Positions 53,460-64,000 of a DNA stretch of 64,000 nt are shown piece after piece. Location: the NCBI GenBank assembly GCA_944739405.2, contig OX123200.2, positions 7,704,761-7,768,760 on the forward strand, read 5' to 3'. The notes under the pieces were generated by a model that did no database searches, was not told the origin of the DNA, and saw nothing but the letters and a program-made list of their open reading frames with translations. Made by a program: the position numbers and the translations under genes. The first letter of the stretch is position 1. Each line of letters begins with the position of its first letter. The stretch comes from Euclidia mi. Its lineage: Eukaryota > Arthropoda > Insecta > Lepidoptera > Erebidae.

Positions 53460-53952
53460 ATGCAACAAGTAACCGGCGGCGGCGCGGCGCGGGGGGGCGA
53501 CACTCGACGCTTCAGTAACGTCGCGACCATGGCTACGGACGGACGTACAAAGCGCTCGCAGTCGATATGCGCTCCAGCTTCCGCGAGTATGGAAGCTCTC
53601 GCGGCTCCTATGGAGACCACGCCGGCCCCGCGGCGCCGGCCGGCGGCGCGCTCGCAGTCCGCGAGGATCACCGGCGGGCGCTCTGTGAGGCACCGCCGTC
53701 AGCAACAGCAGCAGCAGCTGGACCGGGAGACCAGGGCGCGATACAGCTCGGAGCCGCGGCTCGCTGAGGCGGAGACCCCACCACAGGTGCGGCGGCAGGC
53801 GTCCGCGCGCCGCCGGCCACCCCCCGGCCAGCACAACCAACCGCGCCGCTCCAACGCGTTCCTTGACGTGCCGCGCAACACGCAGCAGCCCGAGGAAGAG
53901 CCCGACGAGGACTCGTACCGCCTGCGCACCTTCAACATCACGCAGAAAGGAG
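53460..53952 (+). CDS. GC-rich first coding exon, possibly an RGK-family small GTPase N-terminus
   Basis: The open frame from ATG 53460 (an in-frame TAA lies 12 bases upstream) runs to the donor GGAG|GTCAGT at 53952/53953: 164 codons plus one base. A second ATG at 53529 sits in a stronger Kozak context (GCGACCATGG) and may be the true start. The protein is Arg/Pro/Ala/Gln-rich and low in complexity: 'TKRSQSICAPASASMEALAA', a six-Gln tract, 'RRSNAFLDVPRNTQQPEEEP', then 'DEDSYRLRTFNITQKG'. The closing S-Y-R-L-R-T/S-F-x-x-x-x-K-G motif and the phase-1 junction recall the disordered N-terminal extension of insect RGK (Rad/Gem/Kir/Rem) GTPases, which regulate voltage-gated calcium channels and the cytoskeleton. 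The G domain is not in the window. The reverse strand is also open for 175 codons, but that is a shadow of the GC-rich codons. Family assignment is from memory and uncertain. Confidence 0.5.
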
Positions 53953-56900
53953 GTCAGTGCTAGCGCCACGTTCGTTCACCCAGGGCTATATTTACACGCG
54001 TGAAACTTAGTGTAACGTCTTTTTTTAATTCGACTCCGAAACGGAAAACTTGGCAGGCGGCCTGCTCGGCGTTTCGCGATGAGTTTTTAAGTGCACGCTT
54101 GGAGAAAAATTTTGCGTAAGCCCCATGCGGAAGAGAGTGAAGTCCGGGAGGCGCGCCCGCTTTCGGCAAAAACTGGGTTAAAAAAGCGATCGTTAAAATG
54201 TTTTTGTGTCGTCGTGAATCATGGTGAGCAGCGTTTACGAGGCCACTATAAATCAAGATACAAGAACGTTTGAGTTTACTTTTGAGGTAAAAATAAATCG
54301 GGCGGAGTGACGTGAACACGCAAGAGTACGTTATATATAGAGTTTAAGTTGTGTACAACACGCTACGAGTCGAGCTACAAGTCCGCAGTCGGCATCAAGC
54401 TCCCCGACTACAAAGAGTATCCGAGTCTTTGAGTGAATCAAACGGCCTGTACGTCAGTACACGTCAAAGTGAGATCGGTTAGACGTACCCTCGTTTTCCA
54501 ATAGTAAAAGCTTATAATAATGGCGCCTTTCCGTAAACAATGGAGAGTCGCAACTGTTTAACATAATGCATATTGAATAGACGCCGCCGGGAGACAATGT
54601 CTGTTCATCGTATCTATCAGATAAAGCGACGGAGTTCGTAGGAATAAACACAGTCATAATACATCGATACGTAGCTATATCAAACATGGACTTTCAAAGG
54701 AGTTTTAGATACATTTAAACCACAGAACTTTTCCCACAAACTTCATTTTCTGAAACACTTCTATACGAAACTTTCAATATAAATAGAGAGTAAAAAACAA
54801 ATTGTAAAAGGTAAAAGTTCGTAAAGTTTAAAATAAATCGTAGACATCATTTTTTTCTGATTGTCAACTCAAGTACAAATAACGAGAGCTTCAAGTACTT
54901 AAAAAAGTGTAGCGCTACTTCATTGGAAGTTTTCCTTAACAAACTAAAAGTTTTTATTTCTTGAGTGTAAGTAATAAGTTCCTAAGGCGGTTGTCGGCGA
55001 GATTCGGGAAGAAAGAAAATAGACAAGGCGTGAATCTTTCAGCAACTGTGATGGATACTGACATTTGTTTAAAAATATTTGATAGACCCTATAAGTTTTC
55101 GGCTTTTTCTTATTATTCCATTTCCCTAGCTACCATCGCTCTTTATGAGAATTCACAAATCCGTTACTATTCTGCTAGGACGTTAATTAATATTTCAGAT
55201 AAAGATAAAATACTTTCCTTTTAGCGTCGACCGGTTGTAGAGATTCCTCATGGTTACGGGAAAACTAACAGAAAATATGGTTGAGAAAGGTATTCTACAT
55301 TAGCTTTAATTATTTACGCGAAGGTCGCATGTTCTAAAAACATAGCCGTGTGTACAATGCCCAAAAGTTGTAAAGTATTTAGCCTGTGTGGGTGTGTAAT
55401 ACACCTCTGCCTACCCCTTCGGGGATAAAGGCGTGAAGTTATGTTATGTTATTTAGCCTGATTAAAATTTGTTTGGAAATATTTACCAAAATATTTTAAT
55501 TAAATGTCTCCACCTCGGTTTCAACCCTCGGGGTAATTTAGGAGAATTAGATCAGATTGTTAATACAAATTTAATGGACGTTTAAAATAAATATTGTTTA
55601 GGAAAGCTACTTCTTTTGTATGTTAAATAAAATATTTAAAAATATTCTTTGTTATAGTGACAAAATAATATTAATAATGGAAAACAATGAGTTATTAAAC
55701 ACTTTGAATTCCATGCAACAGACACGATAAACAAAAGTAATGTGTCAGGTTGTGTTAAGAATATCAAAGTGCTTGACAACTAGTAGTCTTCACTACACGT
55801 CTTCATTGACTGACCTACTTCTGGCAATGACAGCAATATGTCATCAGTCACAAAAGTGCTAAACAGAAAAAAAAAACAACACGACTCAGCTTAGTTCTAC
55901 CACCAAAAAAATTGCGAGCATATTAATAATTTATATGTCCTGGTTCTTTATACGTCTTGTATCTTTATACGTCCTGTATCTAATAGAGTATAATCTTTTT
56001 ACTGTACAGATATATTTTGGTCGAGATCAATTTCGATGGAACTAGGAAGTAATCGGCTTTAAAGCTTGACCGTTCTGTTAAAATATCTTATGAATACCGT
56101 TAATATAATACCCTGTAGGTCAGGGATATAACAAAATAACTACAAAAAGCCGTCCTCAAAAGCTCCTCAAAATAAATAATTTAAGAACGTATTGTTAAGG
56201 ATAACTTTAATCTACTTAGAGCACACAAGTGGTACGAGCTTTTAAATAAAACAATAGTCATCCAAATTGGCACACTACGTAAAAACTCAAGATACCATAA
56301 AAGCATACTGTCAGTTCCTTCCTAAGTCCTTTATTTGAAGTATAGTATTATAATAACTGTGCATGTGAGCAAAGAGCATTCCCTACATTGCACATTGGTC
56401 AAGTTTATTTATGTACTCATAATGTACAAAAATTGTATGTCATCAATTGATAGTAACCGATGCTCTAAACATTTTTTAATAGAGTCACTAGTAGGTAAGA
56501 TTTGGCGATCCAAAATTTTAAATACAATGTCCGTAAATCTGGAAAATAATGAAAAGCCGCTAGTAAGTTTAAGCAAAAGCTTAAATCACTGCGTTTACTT
56601 CGTCTCTGTATTTCTTACTATACTGCCTACCTCAAGAGAATAACAATATCGTATCAAAATTACTCTAGAATAAAAATTAATGAGCTAAAAAATACCAAAC
56701 ATGAATCCTCAGAAAGTAATCCGTGAAGAAAATATTTGAAGAAAATACTTTCATTTTAATTGGACGTTTGCGGCCTACATTCCAGGCCCGTTTTCCATCA
56801 AAATTAAATTAGGAAAGTTTTTATATATTACATGTAATTAGTTGTATTATTTTACCATAAAAAGACTCTATTACATAATTTACGTAATGGCTCGTTGCTC

Positions 56901-58451
56901 CTGGTTGAGTAATTATTAATGTGAGACCCTGCGTTTGATTGTATACCTACTACGAACTGACAAAAGTTGTGTAATGTCAGGATTTTATTGGTATGCCACT
57001 GCCGAACTCTGCAATTGGTAAAAACAAGTCTAGGACAGTTTATTATCTTAAAGGTAAATCAACAATATATGTACATTCTAAACTGTGTTAAGATTATGAC
57101 ACTGTAAATACAATCGTATATGTATATCAATTACAGACTTGCAAAGTATATAAATAAACAATTAAAAGTTACTTAAAATATAAAAATACTATAATAAAAT
57201 ACACTTAACGCCAAATCAACAATAGTATAAAAATCAAAGTACTCGTAAACATAACAAGACAATTAAAACTTTAAATTGTAGTTATAATCAATATTCTAAG
57301 GGGGACAATTTGTTTATGCGTAAGAAAATACAACAACTAAGATAGGTTGAAATTTTATTATAAAAAATATATAATTTTTATTAATTTTATTAAGGTTACA
57401 TTACTTTAGAGCATATTAAAAGCTAAAACATTATTGCCACTTGTAGCATCATCAGAAGAGTCATCTAAATTTAAAATACTATTTCTATTTTCCGACCATT
57501 TATAAAATAAATTGGAAAGACAATTTTCGCAAGTCGAAATTATCAATTAGTTATTATTGGCGTTTTATTAGACACTTATTATATGTGTTTAAGAATTTTG
57601 CTACTTTTTGTAAAAACATAAAATTGCTCTTATTGTTATGTATACCTGTTGAGCTTTAGATAGTAACTTAGATATAATGATATTTCGTTTCTTGTTTTCA
57701 TCTTGCTGGAGTGTTCTGTTGTTTGTTGCACGAGTGTTGTAATTAATCAAAGCGGTAATTGATAGGAGACTTAAAGTTCTTGAAGAGGTGCTTAAGAGAA
57801 ATTGATATTTTGGTAGTTTAGAAACAATATCGTTTTCACAGTATCATAGTAATTCTAGTGTTATATTGTTTGACAAATTTTTAGAGCAGGTGTCAAAGTA
57901 GAATCGTTCATATTTCATGATCTTCTGTTCAAAAATTTTAACATTAAGAATATAGACTAAAATTAAGAATAGATACATTTTAATTTAATAGTTTGATTAG
58001 TATTAGCGAATTATTGTTTCGAGTCCGTGATATTTGTAAAGTTCTCCGGCACACAGGGGTCATTCCTGCTGCAGGGGCTGTTGAAAAAAAAACTCAAGGA
58101 TATCGTTAATTTAACGTCCTGGATGGCGCCTGAGTGATGACGATCATAATTATAAATAACGTGTCTTAATTTAGGTCTAAATTGAAGATTGACGACGGTA
58201 TACATTTTGAAAGTTTATTATTAGCAAATAACTCGTAAACGAACTTACTTTTAATTTGATTGCCCTAACTAAGGAGTTTGGAGTACTGAATTGCGTCGGA
58301 CAAATAACTTTCAATCAAATTCTGAACCTCTTTGGAATATTTTAATTTTAATTTGCGATTGCCCCTGAATCGGTAAAGTTCACGAGCCAATTATACGGGA
58401 TAAACGGGAATTTATAGGATCGTATTTGACGAGTAACGGTCGGTCCCATTT
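53953..58451. other. putative intron: unassigned, with a minor SINE tail at about 55387-55440
   Basis: The first 500 bases remain moderately GC-rich and then the sequence becomes AT-rich. 55387-55440 holds 'gtgtaatacacctctgccta' and 'ccccttcggggataaaggcg', a SINE tail fragment. Open frames at 54961 and 56335 have no recognisable domains. No second exon of the GC-rich gene is identified. Confidence 0.45.
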
Positions 58452-58571
58452 TATGATCCATCCATGCATTTGAAGATAAGAGATATCTATTTGACATATT
58501 TTGTATCGAGCTTATGTCAAATACGCATCTCTAATCTCCGATTCCACGGATAGATCGGATATTGAATCCAA
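58452..58571. mobile_element. degraded small MITE
   Basis: The right end 'ccacggatagatcggatatt' resembles the right terminus of the MITE at 39116-39233, and the internal 'atttgacatattttgt' is similar. The left terminus is poorly preserved. Confidence 0.4.
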
Positions 58572-58784
58572 CGGTAAGTATGTTGAGTGTTTAGGAAGAA
58601 ATTGTTGCCGTGGTGGCTTCAAATAGTTGAAATGGTCCTGGTTGATGGTTTTACTTAACAATTTGGATGTTATGGCAATGTTTTGGTAGGAGTACTTTTG
58701 TTTTGTTGATAGAAAATACAGTAGCAAAAGTTTTTAAACTGCGCATTCGACTTTGCACAATTTTATTGATGTTTATTTATCATC
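58572..58784. other. unassigned spacer
   Basis: Nothing recognised. Confidence 0.3.
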
Positions 58785-59020
58785 ATCATCATCAGCCTTT
58801 AACAGTCCACTGCTGGACTAGGCCTCTCCTTTGAAAGGAGGAATTGGCCTACTATGCCACGCTGGCCAAACGGGTTGGTATAGGGTTTGTATCAAGGTTT
58901 TCCACATCTTACAGTGTTGTTCTTTGCATAATATGCTCCCTCTGTCGGCTCTTACGACACCCATGGGATGATATGCGGTGGTGACATTCCGTATTCTTAA
59001 TCCGTCACCACACGGACTAC
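58785..59020 (-). mobile_element. family C repeat, most complete copy
   Basis: On the minus strand it runs from 'gtgtggtgacggattaagaa' through 'atcatcccatgggtgtcgta' and 'ctggccaaacgggttggt' (reverse) to 'cagcagtggactgttaaagg' plus CTGATGATGATGATG. About 235 bp. A useful reference for the other copies. Confidence 0.82.
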
Positions 59021-60424
59021 TTGATGTTTATACTTCTGATAAAATAGTTAGAGGTTGAATAATATTATACACATTCATTCAGTTTGTGCAAAATTTATTT
59101 TTTGTTTTCATGATTATTTTGCGACGTGTTATTTTAGATACGAAGTGTACGAATTTAGAGCTGTGGTAAATTTTCTTAAGAGATAAAATAAAAATAAAAT
59201 CGAATCAACATTTTGCGTGCTTCTAGTTTATTTATAGGTCTGGCTTATTGTTGAGATAATGTTTTGGGTTATTGAACACCCACGTTGTTTATTTTTATCG
59301 AGATATCGACTCTCAGCTATGAATAATTATTTTAAGCGAAATCCAAACGGTAAGTAGCTGCCTATTTGTGTTGGAGATATACGTTTGCCTTGGTAGCCAC
59401 CTCTGCTTATAAAGCAAATGAAACATCAGCTAGACAGTAGTGTTACCTGTTATTTTGAGCCAATGTCAGCCGCACTTATTCTATTTTATGTATAATCCCA
59501 TACTACTACGCTGGCCGCAGAGCAGGCAACGTAGTAGTTTTAGATAGACAGACAGACATGGCGAATTTTTAAGGGTGCCGTTATTTGCCATTTTTAGCTA
59601 CGGAACCTTATAAATGGCTTACGTTAGCTGTAACTTTACCTAATTTTATAATCGCAAATAGAACTAATTCTTCCTTCAACATACAAGAATTAAAAAATAC
59701 CACACGTTTACTCAGCCCAATAATCAAACCCTCACGTTCTCACTACTCGAGCGGTCACTCTTGACCAAAGAAACGGTCAGTTTGAATGTAAGCCGACATC
59801 ACATGTTGGCGAATATGAACCAACACTTTCTTATGAACGAAATATTTTATAGGAGGGTCAGGTAATTTGGCTTTATATGTAAGGGGTAATTTCTAAGTAA
59901 AAGTTGGAAAAAATTGGGCTGTAACATCGTGGATGGCAGAAAGTTGGGCAACTCTTGTAAGATTCCAATATTTGGGAGTTATACTCATATTAGTAATGAT
60001 GTTTTACTCTCGATGGAAGTGGGAATAATTTATTTGGATGTGTTCCAATGAATTTATTTCGAAGAAATTGGACAGCTATTTTGGATCAGTACTTGGATGA
60101 ATTTTAACGTTTTCGGTACACCACTTGGTAAAGATGAGACATATCAGAAGAAACAATTAATTTATTTGCTTTTTAATAATACTATCTACTGTTTTTGTTA
60201 AAAAAACTAGTAAATAAAATCTATGCAAGTGGATTTGCTCAAACTGGTACACCCCTTACATCCTAAAAACATTTAATTTAGTTATCAAGCACTTTCTATA
60301 ACAACTCATACACGGCCGTCTGTTCCTTAACTAGACAGGTCCTGTTTTATCGTATCATGCATAAGTTATACAGAAACATTACAATAACTCGTCACACAAA
60401 CATATATCTTGGGTGGATCCTGGC
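59021..60424. other. mostly unassigned
   Basis: 59570-59615 ('aagggtgccgttatttgcca', 'gctacggaacctta') is a fragment of the GGTTCCGTACC-type repeat. Otherwise AT-rich with nothing recognised. Confidence 0.35.
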
Positions 60425-60464
60425 TTAGTCGCTAGTCGGCCTATTAGATAAATATGGCACATCA

Positions 60465-60640
60465 GCCCTGAATATAAATGCAATATGAGAAAGGCCATAG
60501 TACACCACGCTAACCAAGTGCGGGTTGACTGACTTCAAATGTCTTTCAAGTACATTATGGAGAAGAGCTCTGATATGCAGGTCTCTATACGATATTTTCT
60601 TTCACCGTTAAGCAAGCATTCACAATTTAATACGCACGTA
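60465..60640 (+). mobile_element. family E repeat (degraded)
   Basis: 'caagtgcgggttgactgact', 'tcaaatgtctttcaagtaca' and 'gatattttctttcaccgtta'. It runs directly into a family D-like head at 60641. Confidence 0.62.
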
Positions 60641-60728
60641 ACTTCGAAAAGTACGTTGTGCGTGCCATAGATTTGACTGAGATCCTCTGCGTAGCAGTCT
60701 ATGGGTCTCTCACTACGCTATCGCTGCT
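60641..60728 (-). mobile_element. family D-like SINE head
   Basis: 'gtaacttcgaaaagtacgtt', 'gatcctctgcgtagcagtct' and 'ctcactacgctatcgctgc'. The E-then-D arrangement resembles the order of parts in the family D SINE, so E and D may share modules. Confidence 0.55.
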
Positions 60729-60746
60729 TTTGCATCGATCAACAAG

Positions 60747-61175
60747 TCAGATTAGTCTACGGCCGCACATTCTGCTAATACAACCGTTTCTGCCCAACCC
60801 CGAGGGAATTGTGGGAAATCCCTTCTTAGTGGACCCATACGGTCCTCAAGGAACAAACATGCCAAATTTAAGCTCTATACGCCTAATCATCATTCATCAT
60901 TTCGTATGGCATTCTTTGCGCTGGATCCTATACGTCTATTTTCAGGTTTATTAGCCAGTCTTTGGCCCCTGCAGAGAGCTGGTGCAACTCGGACATACCG
61001 CCAGGGAAGCGGTGGAGCGGACAATCATTCACGACGTGGGCTAGAGTTTGGTCTGGCTCTCCGCAATCGCAGGATGGCGACTCTCTGAGCCCCCATTTGT
61101 GAAGATGATGGTTGGATCGTAATATACGCCTAATAGTTTTGGCTGTTGCTCGTCTGTCAGGCAGTCAGTAACGCA
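60747..61175 (-). mobile_element. Helitron-family remnant split by a LINE
   Basis: Left part 'ctacggccgcacattctgct', 'gcccaaccccgagggaattg', 'aatcccttcttagtggaccc'; right part 'cctaatagttttggctgttg' and 'caggcagtcagtaacgcaag'. Together they match 36404-36610. The LINE insertion is described separately. Confidence 0.75.
60876..61134 (-). mobile_element. 5'-truncated LINE end with 12-bp target-site duplication
   Basis: The body is 60888-61122. On the minus strand it encodes 'KWGLRESPSCDCGEPDQTLA', then 'HVVNDCPLHRFPGG' and 'AKDWLINLKIDV' before a stop: the C-x-C-x7-H-x4-C closing motif of a non-LTR retrotransposon, a different family from the one at 51896. The A/T-rich GATGAAT-like tail is on the left. 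The direct repeat 'tatacgcctaat' lies at 60876-60887 and 61123-61134. Confidence 0.9.
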
Positions 61176-62911
61176 AGAATGTAATATATACATATGTTCG
61201 AATTTACATAATAAAAAATTAATATAATTCCGTTTGACCTGTATTACAATCCGCATCGTCGACTTGCTCGACCCGAGTTTTCATATCAAACGCTTCAAAT
61301 ATTTTGATCGAGTGCTCTTGATTATACACGTTAAATCGAAAATTGGGCTGCGAATTGTTTTTGTTCAATTAGATCATTCCAAGTTTTGAACGAACTGAGT
61401 TTCTCTTTTGAATGTAAATGCTTTTAAACTATCAAATTACTATAGTAGTATGAATAGTCCGATGAATGAATATACCCAAGTAAAGGTTTAGGTTTGGCAC
61501 GCATGTATCGTCTTCTTTATTGGATATAAATCTAATGTGGTTAAACGTTTTCGGTACGGATATTGAAAGATATGAATTACTGGCATGAAATTGGCACTCT
61601 TTATAAGCAAATATTGGCCCTACACGTCATTTCTGTATTTTTACAAGCGATAATATAAGATTATATGGTCAACATCTCTCTGGTTTTAACTTAAGAAGGA
61701 GTCATCTTCCTCTTTAAACAGTGTAGATTTGTCAAGATAGCAAGCTTCTGCTAATCTACCGTACCAGTTAGACCTGTGCCGAGGCTCTGGAGTCTAATTC
61801 TACCAAATTCCTCACTCCGAGCTACCCTTGAATACATTTTTAAGATTTTTAAGAAATCGCAAAATCAGCTCGATCCGGGAATCACACTCGCGATTCGCAG
61901 TCTCTTTATTAGTATGAATGTGTATACTTAAATTATTAAAAAATAAAGAACTATAGGTACTCGAATTAACCCTAATATTTAGGGAGAGTGTACATTTTGT
62001 ACGGAGTGTTGTTATTGCCTCAGTAATATACTACGGCTAAATAATTTAACCGTTTTTCAAGTCAAACGCAACAGTTCATTATTTATCTCAGAGACGACGG
62101 CCGCGATACGTGGTATGAGGCTCATTGAGTTAAGGAAGGTGCCGAGGTGATCTTGAGTCAATTTGTTACCTTAACCCATGTCCAGCTATTACTAGTATGC
62201 GATTAACAGTATCAGTAGGTAAAGACTTTAATAATACCGTTTTCTACACGGATGGCATATAAAGTTAAGTGGATGGATCCCTGCTCAAAATAGTAGGTAC
62301 TGATCCTTCTAAAAAGTCTTTGTGTCCAGCATTAAAATGATTACAAAGATCGCCCACAACACGGTTTTAAATAGGAAAGGAATAAGTGTGCTGGAGCCTC
62401 TGCCTCATCGTCATCTCATGTTTTCTGGTTTCAGCCAAACTCTGATATTCTGTTCGCCTACAGGTATTTCATCTGTACTTACCCGCTCGTAAATTGTACA
62501 TTTGTCTACTCAAAAGTAATAATATATTCTACCACATAATATAAAAAAGTAGTAATTATAACCCAAGTATCTATTGTTTGAAAGCCAATACAACCAGAAC
62601 ACGTGATGAAAAGATAAATCTGTATGTTTCATATTAAATCCACGAGCCTTTATAGGATCAGGATAAAAAATCTGCCTTAATTGGACATGATGCGATATTC
62701 TGATCACATTTGTAACACATTTCTGCAGTAGACTACCGAAGGAATTGGCAATTAATAATACATTTATTTGAAACAACACGTGTTTTGGTTAAGCTTTTCT
62801 AATTACGCAGGTAACGTGGATTCCATATAAATGTTCAAAAGTCATAAAAATTAAATATCAACAAACGAATAAAACATACTATTGTTTTATTTTTATTCTT
62901 TAAATAAAGAG
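61176..62911. other. unassigned AT-rich DNA
   Basis: 61740-61890 has a faint tRNA-like 'gatccgggaatcacactcgc' on the minus strand. Nothing firm recognised. Confidence 0.3.
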
Positions 62912-63055
62912 CCCACAGCTACGCTCGCACATTTTTTATTCAACCTTTTTTTTCTATCCCGTAGGAATTTCGACTGCACCCCAACAACCCTACGGAACAT
63001 ACATACATGATTTTCAGCTTATTGTGCTCAGTGTTAGTAACGGAAGAATTTTATA
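62912..63055 (-). mobile_element. Helitron-family remnant
   Basis: 'cccacagctacgctcgcaca', 'tatcccgtaggaatttcgac', 'ccctacggaacatacataca' and 'agtaacggaagaattttata'. Confidence 0.65.
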
Positions 63056-63116
63056 CACAGTGTTTTAAACCCATTGGTGCTAAATTGTCCCTAAGATTTG
63101 ATAAAACTCTAATTCA

Positions 63117-63330
63117 CTAGCTTTTGCCCGCGACTTTGTCCGCTTGGGGATCAATAATTGGGATAAAACTAACGGACATAGTAAAGACTAAAGCTACTGC
63201 GAAGTCATATTACCGTAAAGTTAATCAATTTCTGTTACGCAATTTTTGCGTGAAAGAGTAACAAATAACCACACATCGATGCAAAATTTTAAAACATAAA
63301 AAACATACGCATGATTGTTAGAGATTACAG
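63117..63330 (-). mobile_element. Helitron 3' end and interior
   Basis: On the minus strand it ends 'gcggacaaagtcgcgggca' then AAAGCTAG, with CTAG at 63117-63120 followed by T. The interior keeps 'gttactctttcacgcaaaaa', shared with the Helitron at 21661. The 5' TC end is not clear because the next repeat abuts. Confidence 0.68.
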
Positions 63331-63565
63331 CCGCCCATGAACCCAAGCAACACCAGAGTGCAACCTGGTTGCTGTTGAAAAGGCGTAGGATATGGAGCGG
63401 GACGAGGGCGAAGGAAAAGGGATGGGATGTCTGACACTCTGACTTGCCGAACGAAACGCAACAGTTTAAGTACTGTTACTTTACGTCGATTTTCTGTGAG
63501 AGGGTAGTTCTTCCCCGGTCGAGCCGGCCCATTCATGCTGAAATCAGCAAGGCTCTGCTACCTGT
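63331..63565 (-). mobile_element. family F retroelement (minus)
   Basis: Reverse complement of the 44821-45136 family: 'gccgcccatgaacccaagca', 'gccgaacgaaacgcaacagt', 'ggtcgagccggcccattcat' and 'agcaaggctctgctacctg'. Confidence 0.72.
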
Positions 63566-64000
63566 AGCTCTGTCAACATTACACATAACGAAGCTCTACT
63601 GGACATTTCTATTCCTCCTACAATACTACTCCAGATTTACCAAGTTTACAGTTTATTACAGGTATTTTCCAAGCAATTTTCTATTTGCATCGAGGGTCAT
63701 TGGTGTATTGTGATCGCGACATTCGTGCGAAATTAGTTTGCCGAATTCCTTGTTTATTGACGTTGGCTTTTACGTTTTCCTTCGCTTTGTGCACTTAAAC
63801 GTTTCTCAGAAGTGGTTTGAGGTTTAAAACGTTAAAGCAAGTCAAGTGTAAATTGGATCTGTGTTTACCTAAATTTTTCTCTTATTGCCTAAGTTTAATG
63901 TTGTGACGGAGTTATCGATTCGTTTTATTTTTTTCACGATTAGTTCTACATAGTCATACGGTACATAAGATAATAATGACAAGTGTATTCTAAAACAGAG
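63566..64000. other. unassigned window end
   Basis: Nothing recognised. Confidence 0.3.

Noticed and set aside
53442..53969. 175-codon minus-strand frame opposite the GC-rich exon
   Set aside because: A shadow of a GC-rich coding strand. The plus strand has the better composition and a splice donor.
56335..56643. 102-codon plus-strand frame in the 54-58 kb region
   Set aside because: No recognisable domain, AT-driven composition and no splice or promoter context; length is compatible with chance in 64 kb.

Overview
This is an animal nuclear genomic window, almost certainly from a moth or butterfly. It has no prokaryotic gene layout. It has AT-rich intergenic and intronic DNA, very few exons and a dense load of transposable elements. 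The lepidopteran assignment rests on a first exon that reads as a lepidopteran beta-1,3-glucan recognition protein, on tRNA-derived SINEs ending in the GCCTACCCCTTCGGGG / CAGGCGTGAGTCTAT tail, on the 'cagcagtggactgttaaaggctgatgatg' and 'cccactgctgggcacgggcc' repeat families, and on short Helitrons of the lepidopteran type. A noctuoid moth is my guess; the family level is inference.

Three host coding exons can be supported. (1) 18030-18159, minus strand: signal-peptide exon of a beta-1,3-glucan recognition protein, with a good splice donor and no second exon visible in the 18 kb to its left. (2) 20617-20752, plus strand: first exon of a MADF-domain (Adf-1-like) protein beside a CpG-rich block. 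(3) 53460-53952, plus strand: a GC-rich, Arg/Pro/Gln-rich first coding exon, tentatively an RGK-type small GTPase; its intron would run past the window end. Most other open reading frames look like chance or belong to retroelements.

Layout. 1-1042: nothing recognised. 1043-13895: a segmental duplication block made of an old, insertion-riddled inverted copy (1043-5127) followed by two full direct units (5128-8424, 8425-12328) and a partial third (12329-13895). SINE occupancy and an empty site let the duplications be ordered. 14-18 kb: TIR-type MITEs with nested SINEs in the apparent intron of the glucan-recognition gene. 19-21 kb: a SINE with target-site duplication and the MADF exon. 21.66-24.25 kb: a Helitron carrying a 111-bp minisatellite and a LINE insertion. 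25.5-26.5 kb: a 1-kb PIF/Harbinger-like element with a transposase fragment. 27-34 kb: decayed LINEs and a composite TIR-flanked element. 35-53 kb: dispersed Helitrons, MITEs, SINEs and LINE tails. 53.4-54 kb: the GC-rich exon. 54-64 kb: mostly unannotatable AT-rich DNA with scattered repeats.

The exons do not form a shared pathway. The coherent biology is retroelement and DNA-transposon history: a LINE and several SINEs share a 3' tail (a parasite-partner relationship), insertions nest in one another with readable target-site duplications, and duplicates formed around them.
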